From Actinomadura atramentaria DSM 43919 (GTDB taxonomy: Bacteria; Actinomycetota; Actinomycetes; Streptosporangiales; Streptosporangiaceae), in contig NZ_KB907212.1 in assembly GCF_000381885.1 (NCBI RefSeq), positions 186,001 to 250,000 on the forward strand: a DNA stretch of 64,000 nucleotides, read 5' to 3'. The position numbers and the translations under genes were made by a program. The notes beneath the pieces were generated by a model, which saw only the letters and a program-made list of their open reading frames with translations, did no database searches and was not told where the DNA came from. Below, piece by piece: positions 1 to 8,899 of the stretch (the first letter of the stretch is position 1; every line of letters begins with the position of its first letter).

Positions 1-83
1 ATTGGAATCAGTGTCCACTTACTTTAGGGTCGGGGCGGCCGTCACCCGGACGGCACAGGGGGACGACCGAAGGGGCACCGCTC

Positions 84-1316
84 ATGTCCACCAGTGTTCG
101 CCGCGTCGTGCGGACGGTACTGGCCTCCTGCGTCGGCGTCGCGATGACGGCCGCCGCGCTGCAGGGCAGCGCCGAGGCCGCGCCGGCCGAGGTCAAACCG
201 CCCGCGCAGGACGCGTTCTACACACCGCCGTCGCCGCTGCCCGCAGGGAAGCCGGGCGACATCATCCGGTCGCGCGAGTCCGCGTACCCGTCGTTCGGGG
301 ACGCGAAGGCGTGGCAGGTCCTCTACCGGTCCGAGTCCGCGACGGGCGCGCCGATCGCCGTGTCCGGGACGGTCGTCGTGCCGACCAAGGCGTGGACGGG
401 GACGGGCAAGCGCCCCCTCGTCTCGTACACGGTCGGGACGCGCGGGCTCGGCGACGCGTGCGCGCCGTCGTACACGCTCGCGCAGGGCCTGGACTACGAG
501 GAGCTGTTCATCGCGGACGCGCTCAGCCGGGGCTGGGCCGTCGCGGTCACCGACATGGAGGGCCTGGGCACGCCGGGCCAGCACACCTACGAGGTCGGCC
601 AGTCGCAGGGCAAGGCCGTCCTGAACATGGCGCGCGCGGCGGAGCACCTCGACGCCGCGGGGATCGGCGACGCGCCGGTCGGGATCTGGGGCTACTCGCA
701 GGGCGGGACGTCGGCGGGGTGGGCCGCGCAGCTCGCCGCGTCGTACGCGCCGGAGTTGCAGGTGAAGGGCGTCGCGGCGGGCGGCGTCCCGGCCGACCTC
801 CTCGCCGTCGCCAAGAGCCTCGACCAGGGCCCGTTCGCCGCGCTGATGTATATGGCGGCGGTCGGCTACGACGCGGCGTACCCCGAGCTGAACCTGAACA
901 GCTACCTCAACGACGCGGGCAAGAAGCTGCTCGACAGCAGCAAGGACATCTGCCTGCTCAGCTTCGACGTGGTCCCGACGGTGCTCGGCACGGCGTTCAA
1001 GAAGATCAGCGACTTCACCGTCAAGAACCCGCTCGACCAGCCGGACTGGCAGGCGCGGCTCAAGGAGAACAAGCTCGGCGGGACGGCCCCGTCCGCGCCG
1101 GTGTTCCAGTCGCAGGCCGTGTTCGACGAGATCATCCCGTTCCAGCAGGCGGACGACCTGCACAAGGCGTGGTGCGCCAAGGGCGCGAACGTGACGTGGA
1201 AGACGTACACGTTCGCCGAGCACGTCCTCGGCGCGCTGCAGAGCGAGCCGGACGCGGCGGCGTTCCTCGCGGACCGCTTCGCGGGCAAGCCGACGCAGGG
1301 GAACTGCGCGGCGTGA
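84..1316 (+). CDS. Secreted lipase, fungal-type secretory lipase (LIP) family
   Basis: This 410-residue protein begins with an Arg-containing signal peptide that probably ends after Ala-Glu-Ala near residue 32, so it should be exported. It is an alpha/beta hydrolase with the nucleophile elbow GYSQGG (Ser205) and the RGWAVAVTD strand typical of the secretory lipase family. It probably cleaves acyl esters outside the cell. A clear paralogue lies at 26285-27514, sharing the KAWTGTG, CAPSY and YAPE-KGVA-GG-PAD blocks. The start at 84 puts the signal peptide at the extreme N-terminus. A strong bidirectional hairpin follows the stop. The family assignment is confident; substrate is unknown. Confidence 0.88.
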   Translation: MSTSVRRVVRTVLASCVGVAMTAAALQGSAEAAPAEVKPPAQDAFYTPPSPLPAGKPGDIIRSRESAYPSFGDAKAWQVLYRSESATGAPIAVSGTVVVPTKAWTGTGKRPLVSYTVGTRGLGDACAPSYTLAQGLDYEELFIADALSRGWAVAVTDMEGLGTPGQHTYEVGQSQGKAVLNMARAAEHLDAAGIGDAPVGIWGYSQGGTSAGWAAQLAASYAPELQVKGVAAGGVPADLLAVAKSLDQGPFAALMYMAAVGYDAAYPELNLNSYLNDAGKKLLDSSKDICLLSFDVVPTVLGTAFKKISDFTVKNPLDQPDWQARLKENKLGGTAPSAPVFQSQAVFDEIIPFQQADDLHKAWCAKGANVTWKTYTFAEHVLGALQSEPDAAAFLADRFAGKPTQGNCAA

Positions 1317-1322
1317 CCGATC

Positions 1323-1353
1323 GCCGGGGCGGGCCGTCGCGGCCCGCCCCGGC
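1323..1353. terminator. Bidirectional hairpin terminator between convergent genes
   Basis: A perfect 13-bp GC-rich stem (1323-1335 with 1341-1353) encloses a 5-nt loop, 6 nt past the lipase stop and 5 nt before the 3' end of the convergent lipoprotein gene. There is no T tract, which is common for actinomycete terminators. Confidence 0.75.
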
Positions 1354-1358
1354 GCGCG

Positions 1359-2072
1359 TCAGCCGATGTTGACGATCTGGCCCGCGGGCGGCGCCGTCAC
1401 CTGGACGGGGTCGCCGTACCGGTCGAGGTCCAGGATCGCGTCGCCGTCGGACTTCACGCGCAGCACGCGCGGCTCGCCGTCGAGCGCGACGTACATGGAG
1501 TCCCCGCCGTCGCGCAGTTCGAGCGCCCGCCGGCCGGAGACCGTGGTGATCTCGCCCTTGGTCGGCGTACCGGTAGGCGTCATGATGTCGCCCACCATGC
1601 CGGTCACGTCGGTCAGCGGCTCGACGTCCTTGAAGTCCTTGGACTTGCTGCTCGTCTTGATGTACTTGTCCTTCAGCAGGCTGACCGCGGCCCCTCCGGC
1701 GGCGTCGGAGAGGAACGCCTCGTTGCCCTTGACGTAGATCGCGTCGTCGAGGCGGATGAACTCGAACTTCTGCTCGCCCTGGGTGATCGTGCCCTGGGAC
1801 GTCGCCTTGCCGGCGAACGAGACGTCGATCTGCATCGAGCCGCCGTCCATCGGCATCGCGCCGCTCATGTGGACGGAGCTGGCGGCGAGCGTCGCGGTGC
1901 GCGCGCGGTCGAGGATCGCGGTGACGTCGAGCTTGTCGATGCCGTTGGTGGTCGCCCGCGTCGTCGCGCGCGCGGCGGGCGGCGCGCCGCCGTCGTCCGA
2001 GCCGTCGCAGGCGGCCGTGGACAGGGCGAGGGCGGCGGCGAGCGCGCCGCCGATCAGGGCCGTGAATCGCAT
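1359..2072 (-). CDS. LprG/LppX-like lipoprotein
   Basis: A 237-residue secreted lipoprotein. The ATG at 2072 gives MRFTALIGG as a signal sequence and a lipobox Thr-Ala-Ala-Cys about 20 residues in; the longer upstream reading adds 21 residues that would spoil the signal. The mature part, with DVTAILDRARTA, an S-V-H-M-S-G strand, IYVKGNEAFL and late beta strands, matches the actinobacterial LppX/LprAFG fold, whose members bind and carry lipids at the cell envelope. It stands alone and is convergent with the secreted lipase. Family by pattern recognition; the ligand is not predictable. Confidence 0.75.
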   Translation of the reverse strand: MRFTALIGGALAAALALSTAACDGSDDGGAPPAARATTRATTNGIDKLDVTAILDRARTATLAASSVHMSGAMPMDGGSMQIDVSFAGKATSQGTITQGEQKFEFIRLDDAIYVKGNEAFLSDAAGGAAVSLLKDKYIKTSSKSKDFKDVEPLTDVTGMVGDIMTPTGTPTKGEITTVSGRRALELRDGGDSMYVALDGEPRVLRVKSDGDAILDLDRYGDPVQVTAPPAGQIVNIG

Positions 2073-2169
2073 TGTTTTTCCTAGCCTGGGGTTGAATGCC
2101 CGGTAAGTATGGTCGGTCGGACCGGGGCGGTTCACTCCCTTAACGCCGGAAGTCGGACACGATCAGGTG

Positions 2170-2736
2170 TCAGGACGGCGGGTGGGTCCAGGCGTTGACC
2201 TCCACGCGGCCCGTCGTGCCGATGTCGACGCCGCCGTCCGGGGCCACGACGTGCGCAGGACGGCCCGGCGCGGGCGTGACCTCGATGTAGGGCGCGCGGA
2301 TCGCGGGCTTGTCCACGTCCGTCACCGTGTTGCGCCACATCAGGACGAACCGCGCCGTCTCGCCGGGCTTGAGCGTCAGGGGCTTCGGCTTGTCCTGGGT
2401 GCCCGCCGGGGTCTCGACGTCGATCGGGGCGCGGGCGTCGTCCAGGAGCCGCACGGCCGGCCGCCCGTCGAGCCGGAACGGCTTGCCCCCGCAGTTGGTG
2501 AGCGTGATGCCGAGCCCGCGCTCGCCCATCGCGGCGTCCACCAGGCCCGCCGTGAGGCTGACACCGGTCGCGTCGCACGGCGTCGGGCTGAGCGTCGGCG
2601 TCGGCGGCAGTTCGGGCGCGCTCGGCGTCGGCAGCGACCGGATCGGGATCGGCGCGCCGTGCTCTTCCTCCAGCGCGGTCGCGCACGCGGACGCGGCGAG
2701 CAGGGGGACCAGGACGAGCGGGAGCAGGCGACGCAT
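2170..2736 (-). CDS. DUF4232-type lipoprotein
   Basis: A 188-residue protein with a short signal peptide and a lipobox Ala-Ser-Ala-Cys, then a Pro/Thr linker (PTPSAPELPPTPT) and one beta-sandwich domain. The LTNCGGKPFRLDG-P-VRLLD block followed by LKPGETARFVLMWRN is characteristic of DUF4232 domains, which are common on actinomycete surface proteins and have no known activity. The ATG at 2736 was chosen because it places the hydrophobic segment at the N-terminus. It diverges from the ligase fusion that starts at 2818, leaving 81 nt for both promoters. Confidence 0.75.
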   Translation of the reverse strand: MRRLLPLVLVPLLAASACATALEEEHGAPIPIRSLPTPSAPELPPTPTLSPTPCDATGVSLTAGLVDAAMGERGLGITLTNCGGKPFRLDGRPAVRLLDDARAPIDVETPAGTQDKPKPLTLKPGETARFVLMWRNTVTDVDKPAIRAPYIEVTPAPGRPAHVVAPDGGVDIGTTGRVEVNAWTHPPS

Positions 2737-2817
2737 CGCCCGATGATGGCACACGTTGACCTGCAAAAACCCGCCCAACAGGATCAAAAGCAAACCTATT
2801 GGGCAAAGCGTCCGCTG

Positions 2818-5340
2818 ATGGACGCACAGGCAGAAGAGACGGCCGTGGGTGTGGAGGAAGAGTTCCACACCGTCGATCTGGAGACGCGGCGGCTGCGGCC
2901 GCGCGCCGACCGGCTGCTGCGGCGGCTCCCCGGCGAGCGGTTCGGCGAGGAGCTGCAGCGCTCGGTCGTGGAGACCAACAGCCGCCCCTACCTCAAGCTG
3001 GTCGACCTGGCCGAGGACCTGACGGCGCTGCGGCGCGGGGTCGTGACGGAGGCTGAGCCGCTGGGGCTCGGCGTGGTCGCGGCCGGGACCGTCCCGGAGG
3101 CGGACCTCGACGCGCTGGACGTCACGCCCGACCCGCGCTACGAGCACATGCTCGGCGAGTACCAGGCGCTGGCGCGCGAGCAGTTGATCTGCGGCGCGCA
3201 GGTCCATGTGGAGGTCGCGGACCGGGAGCGGGCCGTCGCGGTCGCGCAGCGGCTGGCGCACCGGATGCCGGTGCTGCTCGCGCTGTCGGCCAGCTCGCCG
3301 TACTGGCGCGGCGACGACACCGGGTACGCGAGCTACCGGACGCTGCTGTGGAGCCGGTGGCCGACCGCCGGGCCGGTGGGCTCGTTCGCGTCGGCGGCGG
3401 AGTACGACGCGCTGCTGGAGGATCTCCAGCGCTCGGGCGTGATCAGCGATCCGGGGATGCTGTACTTCGACGTCCGGCCGTCCGCGCACGTGCCGACCGT
3501 CGAGCTGCGCGTGTGCGACGCGTGCCCGCGCGTCGAGGACGTGGTGCTGCTCGCCGGCCTGTTCCGCGCGATGGTCGCCGAGGAACTGGCGGCCCTCGAC
3601 GCGGGCCGTCCGCCCGTGCCGATCCGGCCGGAGCTGGCGCGCGCGCTGAACTGGCGGGCCGCGCGGTCCGGGCTGGAGGGCGAGCTGGTCGACCCGGTGG
3701 AGCGGACGCCGGTCCCCGCGCCCGTCCACGTCCGCCGCGTGCTGGACGAGCTGCGGCCCGCGCTGGAGCGGTTCGGCGACTGGGAGCTGGTCGCCGAACT
3801 CGCAGGCGCGGCCGTGGAGAGCGGCGGTTCGGCGGCGCGGCAGCGCGCGGCGTTCAACGGCGGCGGGTTCCGCCGTGTCGTGGACCTGCTGCTCGACGAG
3901 ACCCGCGAGCAGACGGGTTCGCTGGCGGGCGCGGGATTCGGGCGGCCGCGCGTGGAGTCGATGCTGGCCGGCTACGCGGCCGAGGACGACGAGGCCGTCC
4001 TGTTCGACGGCACCGCGCGCGGCCCCTACGGCCTGCTGATGGACGCGTTCGACCGGATCGGCGCGGACGGCCTGCGCGAGCGCGAGCGGGAACGCGACGC
4101 CGTGCAGCGCCGCCTCGGCATGACCTTCCAGGTGGACGGCGACGAGGAGCGGCTGTTCCCGGTCGACGTCGTCCCGCGCCTGGTCGCCGCCGACGACTGG
4201 GCGCCGCTGCGCGCCGGGCTCGTCCAGCGGGTGCGGGCGCTGGAGGCGTTCCTGCGCGACGCGTACGGGAAGCGGGCGGCGGTCGCGGACGGGATCGTCC
4301 CGGCGTGGGTGCTCGACGACGCGCCCGGCCTCCGCGCCGAGGGCTCGCTAGTTCCGGCGGGCGCGGTGCGGTGCGCGGTCGCGGGCGTCGATCTCGTCCG
4401 GGACGGCGCGGGCCACTGGTCGGTGCTGGAGGACAACCTGCGGGTTCCGTCCGGCATCGGATACGCGCTGGCGAACCGGCGGCTCATCGCGCGCGTGCTG
4501 CCGGAGCTGACGCGGGCGCTGCCGTCCGCGAGCGCGACGCGGGCGATCGGCGCGCTGCGGGCGGCGCTGGCGCCGGAGGACGGCGGGGCGGCGCTGCTCA
4601 CGTCCGGCCCGGACGATTCCGCGTACTTCGAGCACCGCCTGCTCGCGGACGAGATGGGCGTCCCGCTGCTGACCCCGGACGCGCTCCGCGCCGACGCGGA
4701 CGGCGTCCACGCGGACGGCCGGCGCGTCGCGGCGATCTACCGGCGCATCGCCGAGGACGAGCTGTTCGGCGCGGACGGCGCGGACGGCCGCCCGATCGGC
4801 CCCGGCCTGCGCGCCGCGCTGGAGAGCGGGGCGGTGCGGCTCGCGAACGCGCCCGGCAACGGAGTCGGGGACGACAAGGCGCTGTACGCGTTCGTCCCGG
4901 CGCTGATCCGCTACTACCTGGACGAGGAACCGCTGCTCGGCGGCGTCCGCACGTACCTGTGCCGGGACGCGGAGCAGTGCGCGCGGGTGCTGGACGAGAT
5001 CGCGGACCTCGTCGTGAAGCCGGTGGACGGCCAGGGCGGCCTGGGCGTGCTCGTCGGCCCGGACGCGTCGCCCGCCGAGCTGGACGAGGCCCGCGACCGC
5101 ATCCGCGCGGAGCCCGCCCGCTGGATCGCGCAGGACCCGGTGACCCTCTCGACGCACCCGACGTTCGAGGACGGGCGGCTGCGTCCGCGCGCGTTGGACC
5201 TGCGCGCGTTCGTCGTCCAGTCGCCGGCGGGCGCGGACGTCCTGCCGCTCGCGCTGTCCCGCGTCGCGCCCGAGGGCAGCCGCGTCGTGAACTCCACGCG
5301 CGGCGGCGGCTCGAAGGACACCTGGCTGCTGCGCTCTTGA
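2818..5340 (+). CDS. Carboxylate-amine ligase (GCS2) fused to circularly permuted type 2 ATP-grasp domain
   Basis: An 840-residue two-domain enzyme. Residues about 8-365 form a YbdK-type glutamate-cysteine-ligase 2 domain (VGVEEEFHTVD at the start, E-T-N-S-RP, GAQVHVEV, SASSPYWRG, YFDVRPSAHVPTVELRVCD). Residues about 400-840 form a circularly permuted ATP-grasp domain (VLEDNLRVPSGIGYAL, IYRRIAEDELF, LANAPGNGVGDDKALYAFVP, VVKPVDGQGGLGV, LSTHPTFEDG, and the terminal NSTRGGGSKDTWLL). Both modules join a carboxylate to an amine using ATP; the fusion is known in actinomycetes, but its substrate is not established. The ATG at 2818 is the most upstream start that keeps the VGVEEEF motif near the N-terminus; no strong ribosome binding site is visible. 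Confidence 0.85.
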   Translation: MDAQAEETAVGVEEEFHTVDLETRRLRPRADRLLRRLPGERFGEELQRSVVETNSRPYLKLVDLAEDLTALRRGVVTEAEPLGLGVVAAGTVPEADLDALDVTPDPRYEHMLGEYQALAREQLICGAQVHVEVADRERAVAVAQRLAHRMPVLLALSASSPYWRGDDTGYASYRTLLWSRWPTAGPVGSFASAAEYDALLEDLQRSGVISDPGMLYFDVRPSAHVPTVELRVCDACPRVEDVVLLAGLFRAMVAEELAALDAGRPPVPIRPELARALNWRAARSGLEGELVDPVERTPVPAPVHVRRVLDELRPALERFGDWELVAELAGAAVESGGSAARQRAAFNGGGFRRVVDLLLDETREQTGSLAGAGFGRPRVESMLAGYAAEDDEAVLFDGTARGPYGLLMDAFDRIGADGLRERERERDAVQRRLGMTFQVDGDEERLFPVDVVPRLVAADDWAPLRAGLVQRVRALEAFLRDAYGKRAAVADGIVPAWVLDDAPGLRAEGSLVPAGAVRCAVAGVDLVRDGAGHWSVLEDNLRVPSGIGYALANRRLIARVLPELTRALPSASATRAIGALRAALAPEDGGAALLTSGPDDSAYFEHRLLADEMGVPLLTPDALRADADGVHADGRRVAAIYRRIAEDELFGADGADGRPIGPGLRAALESGAVRLANAPGNGVGDDKALYAFVPALIRYYLDEEPLLGGVRTYLCRDAEQCARVLDEIADLVVKPVDGQGGLGVLVGPDASPAELDEARDRIRAEPARWIAQDPVTLSTHPTFEDGRLRPRALDLRAFVVQSPAGADVLPLALSRVAPEGSRVVNSTRGGGSKDTWLLRS

Positions 5341-5348
5341 GCGAATGC

Positions 5349-5366
5349 TTTGAGCGAACGCTCAAA
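5349..5366. promoter_or_regulatory. 18-bp perfect palindrome at a convergent junction
   Basis: TTTGAGCGA and TCGCTCAAA form a perfect palindrome with no loop. It lies 8 nt after the ligase stop and overlaps the stop codon of the convergent beta-helix/AAA gene. With no loop it is more like a protein-binding site than an RNA hairpin. It shares GAACGCTCAA with the operator at 37895. Confidence 0.4.
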
Positions 5367-8298
5367 CCGGCAGGTCGTCCGGCGTGAACGTGCTGAGCTG
5401 CTCGCGCGTCGGCTCCTCGCCCTCGGCCGCCAGCCGCTCGGTGCGGCGCGCGTGCGCGGTGACGGCCGCGCGGAACAGCTTGTCGATCTCGCGGCCGTTG
5501 CCGGTGCGGTACCGCTCGGCCTCCGCCGCGAGGTGGCGGCGCAGCGCCGCGACGGTCTCCTCGGGGACGGTGTAGTCGGCGGCGCGCGCCTTGTCGGCGA
5601 AGATCTGCGTGAGGCCGTCCACGTCGTAGGGCTCGAACGTCAGCGTCCGCGCGAACCGCGACGCCAGACCGGGATTGGACGCCAGGAACTCCTCCATCTC
5701 GGCGGTGTAGCCCGCCGCGATGACGATCACCTCGTCCCGGTGGTCCTCCATCAGCTTGACCAGCGTGTCGATGGCCTCCAGCCCGAAGTCGTGGCCGGTC
5801 CCGGCGGGCCGCGACAGCGTGTACGCCTCGTCGACGAACAGCACGCCGCCGCGCGCCCGCTCGAAGACCTCCGCGGTCTTCTGGGCGGTGTGCCCCACGT
5901 ACTGGCCGACGAGGTCGACGCGCGCGGCCTCCACGACCTGGCCCTGCGCGAGGACGCCGAGCGCCGCCAGCAGCTCGCCGTACAGGCGCGCGACCGTCGT
6001 CTTCCCGGTGCCGGGCGGGCCCGCGAAGACCAGGTGGCCGGTGATCGCGTCCGCGTCCAGGCCCGCGCGGCGGCGGCGCCGCGCGGAGTCCAGCAGCGCG
6101 AGCAGGTCGTTGATCTCGCGTTTGACGTCGTCCAGGCCGACGAGCGCGACGAGCCGTTCCAGCACCGCCGCGACCTGCTCGGAGTCGCGCGCCTCGCCGA
6201 ACCGCGCGGCGAGGCCCGACGCGACGTCCAGGTCCTCGGGGAGCAGCAGCGTCAGCTCCTCCACCGACGGGTCGCCCTCGGCGAGCCGCTGCGCCTGCCG
6301 CTCGACGGCGGCCTCGAACACGCGCCGCGCCTCGCGGCCGTTGCCGAACCCGGCGTCGCGGCGGACGCCGGTGAAGTGCTGCGCGACGGCGGCGCGCGTC
6401 TCGGGCGCGAGCCGGTAGCCGTCGCGGACCGCGTGCGCCTCGGTGATCTCGGCCAGCTCGTCCGGCGTGTAGTTCGCGAAGTCGATCGTCCGGGAGAACC
6501 GCGACTTCAGGCCGGGGTTGGCCGACAGGAACTCGCGCATCTCCGCCGAGTAGCCCGCCGCGATGACGACGACCTCGTCGCGGTGGTCCTCCATCAGCTT
6601 GACCAGCGTGTCGATGGCCTCGCGGCCGAAGTCGGGGCCGCCGCCCGCCGGGCGCGCCAGCGCGTACGCCTCGTCCAGGAACAGGATTCCGCCGCGCGCC
6701 CGGTCGAACGCCTCCCGCGTCTTGATCGCGGTGCCGCCGACGTTGTCGGAGACCAGGTCGCCGCGGCTGACCTCCACGACCTGGCCCTTCTCGATGACGC
6801 CGAGCGCCGACAGCAGCCCGCCGTACAGCCGCGCGACCGTCGTCTTGCCGGTGCCGGGCGGGCCCGCGAACACCATGTGGCGGCTGATCGACGGGCCCGG
6901 CGGCAGGCCCGCGCGTCGCCGCCGCTCCGCGACCTTCTGCAGGTTGACGATCTTGCGGATCTCCTGCTTGACGGACGCCAGGCCGATCATCGCGTCTAGT
7001 TCGGCGAGCCATTCGCCGGTGGGCTCTACCGACTCGTCGGGCTCCTGGTCGCCGGTCGCCGGGACGGACGCGGTGCCGGTCTTCATGCCGGTCTTGACGT
7101 GCCGTTCCGCCGGGTCGCCGCCGATCTGGTCGGGGCCGCCGTTGCCGTCGCTGACCAGATCCGTCGCGGTGAACCGCGCGGACGGCGCGACGACGATCCC
7201 CCGGTCGGCGTTCCCGACGACCGAGCAGCCGTGCAGCGTGACCTCCGCGTCGCCCTCGACGGTGACGCCGTACACGCCGTTGTCCTTGAACGCCGTGCCC
7301 GTCGCGGTGAGCCGTCCGCCGCCGACCGCGCGCAGGCCCATCTCGCCCGCGCCCGTCACCGAGCCGCCGGACACGGTGCCGGTCGCGTCCTCGACGACGA
7401 TGCCGTGCGTCGCGGTGGAGCGGACCTCGCAGTCCTCGAACACGGCCGTCCCGTGGTCGGACACGCACAGGCCCGCGCGCCGCCCGCCCTCGGCGAGGAC
7501 GCGCCGCGCCGTCAGCGAGCCGCGCGCCGTCACCCACACCGCCTCCAGGCCCGCGTCGGCGACGCGGCAGTCCTCCAGGACCGCCGTCGCGTTGTCGCGG
7601 ACGACGAACGCGCACACCTCGGACTCCTCCATCGAGGTGTTGCGGACGGTGGCCTCGGCGCGGTCGTCCACGAGGATCGCCGCGTGCCCCGGCCGCGCCA
7701 CGGTGGTCTGCTCGATGATCGGACGGGAGCCCTCGGTGACCCAGATCCCCGACGACCCCGCGTCCAGGACCCGGCACCGTCGCACCGTCACGGCGCTACC
7801 GGTGCGCAGCGCGACGGCGTTGTCGCGGGTTCCCTGGACGGTTGTGTCCTCCAGAATCCCGGTCGCGCTGGAGTAGACGACCGCGCCGTCGCTGACCTTG
7901 CAGCCGCGCAGCGCGACGGACGCGCCGTCCCACACGCTCACCGCGACCGTGCCGGGGCGGCTCACGAACTCGCACTGCTCGGCGAAGACGTTCCCGCCGG
8001 GGACGCGCAGCGCGCTGCCCTCCTCGCTCCAGTTCCGGACGATGAGGCCCTGCAGCGTGACGCGGCCCGCGAGGCGCATCGTGACGTCCGTCGCGCCGTC
8101 CAGCGTGACCGTGCCCGGCCCGGCGACGGCGGTGAGGATGAAGTCGGCGTCGCTGCGGAAACCGGTGCCCGGGTAGTGGCCGGGCTCGATAAAGATGTGC
8201 TTGCCGCGCGGCCCGAACGGGGGGAGCGGCGCCTGCAGGGCGTCCAGAACCGTGCGGAACGCTCGGGGCGCGGTTTGAGAGACGACCAGACGCAGCAA
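5362..8298 (-). CDS. Right-handed beta-helix protein with two CbxX/CfqX (EccA-like) AAA ATPase domains
   Basis: A 978-residue fusion. Residues about 20-390 are successive beta-helix rungs (repeated strand-turn units with V-R-N-C and G-V-DC patterns, as in pectate-lyase-like and NosD folds). After a polar linker come two AAA modules of the CbxX/CfqX type, at about 440-690 and 725-978. Each has Walker [16 protein letters not shown], Walker B ILFLDEAY or VLFVDEAY, and the [13 protein letters not shown] segment. A TTG start at 8298 is preferred because GGGAGGG lies about 5 nt upstream. Such AAA domains are found in rubisco activases and in EccA of type VII secretion, but no ESX gene is adjacent. 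The role is unknown. Confidence 0.82.
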   Translation of the reverse strand: MLRLVVSQTAPRAFRTVLDALQAPLPPFGPRGKHIFIEPGHYPGTGFRSDADFILTAVAGPGTVTLDGATDVTMRLAGRVTLQGLIVRNWSEEGSALRVPGGNVFAEQCEFVSRPGTVAVSVWDGASVALRGCKVSDGAVVYSSATGILEDTTVQGTRDNAVALRTGSAVTVRRCRVLDAGSSGIWVTEGSRPIIEQTTVARPGHAAILVDDRAEATVRNTSMEESEVCAFVVRDNATAVLEDCRVADAGLEAVWVTARGSLTARRVLAEGGRRAGLCVSDHGTAVFEDCEVRSTATHGIVVEDATGTVSGGSVTGAGEMGLRAVGGGRLTATGTAFKDNGVYGVTVEGDAEVTLHGCSVVGNADRGIVVAPSARFTATDLVSDGNGGPDQIGGDPAERHVKTGMKTGTASVPATGDQEPDESVEPTGEWLAELDAMIGLASVKQEIRKIVNLQKVAERRRRAGLPPGPSISRHMVFAGPPGTGKTTVARLYGGLLSALGVIEKGQVVEVSRGDLVSDNVGGTAIKTREAFDRARGGILFLDEAYALARPAGGGPDFGREAIDTLVKLMEDHRDEVVVIAAGYSAEMREFLSANPGLKSRFSRTIDFANYTPDELAEITEAHAVRDGYRLAPETRAAVAQHFTGVRRDAGFGNGREARRVFEAAVERQAQRLAEGDPSVEELTLLLPEDLDVASGLAARFGEARDSEQVAAVLERLVALVGLDDVKREINDLLALLDSARRRRRAGLDADAITGHLVFAGPPGTGKTTVARLYGELLAALGVLAQGQVVEAARVDLVGQYVGHTAQKTAEVFERARGGVLFVDEAYTLSRPAGTGHDFGLEAIDTLVKLMEDHRDEVIVIAAGYTAEMEEFLASNPGLASRFARTLTFEPYDVDGLTQIFADKARAADYTVPEETVAALRRHLAAEAERYRTGNGREIDKLFRAAVTAHARRTERLAAEGEEPTREQLSTFTPDDLPV

Positions 8299-8422
8299 AC
8301 GGCCCTCCCGATCCTCGACGCCCCCCGGGATCGGCCGCCGCCGGGGGATTCCATGCTCCCACCCGGCGGGCGGGGCGCGCGAGGCCGCCTGGTTGTCGGT
8401 GCCTTGGGTTAGTTTTCCCGAT

Positions 8423-8899
8423 ATGGGCGGCATCCGATTTCTGCGCGGGGACGCGACCGTCCCGCAGGCCAAGGGCGTCAAGCTCATCGCCCACGTCTGC
8501 AACGACCGGGGCGGCTGGGGGAAGGGGTTCGTGCTCGCGCTGTCGGCGCGCTGGCCCGAGCCGGAGAAGGAGTACCGGGCCTGGCACCGGGGGCGGCCGG
8601 GGAGCGGGTTCCGGCTCGGCGCGGTGCAGGTCGTCCGCGTCGACCGGTACGTCCACGTCGCGAACATGGTCGCCCAGCACGGCACGCGGACGGGCAGCAA
8701 GGGGCCGCCGATCCGCTACGACGCGCTCGACGAGTGCCTGGCCGAGGTCGGCGCGCGGGCGCTCGACCTGCGCGCGACCGTCCACATGCCGCGGATCGGG
8801 TGCGGGCTCGCGGGCGGGGACTGGCGCCGGGTCGAGCCGATGGTTCAGCAGAACCTGGTGGACCGGGGCGTAGAGGTCACGGTCTACGACCACGACTGA
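8423..8899 (+). CDS. Macro-domain protein (ADP-ribose-binding or hydrolysing)
   Basis: A 158-residue single macro domain: IRFLRGDAT at the start, a [12 protein letters not shown] loop, then [10 protein letters not shown] and [13 protein letters not shown] near the end. These blocks match Poa1p-like and related macro domains that bind ADP-ribose or act on ADP-ribose 1''-phosphate. The ATG at 8423 is used; a TTG or GTG 24-30 nt upstream in frame is possible, and no strong ribosome binding site is seen for either. Its last 23 nt overlap the 3' end of the convergent histidine kinase gene. Confidence 0.8.
   Translation: MGGIRFLRGDATVPQAKGVKLIAHVCNDRGGWGKGFVLALSARWPEPEKEYRAWHRGRPGSGFRLGAVQVVRVDRYVHVANMVAQHGTRTGSKGPPIRYDALDECLAEVGARALDLRATVHMPRIGCGLAGGDWRRVEPMVQQNLVDRGVEVTVYDHD

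Noticed and set aside
5362..8298. Type VII secretion locus based on EccA-like AAA domains
   Set aside because: No EccB, EccC, EccD, EccE, mycosin or WXG100 gene pair is adjacent; the AAA type alone is not enough.
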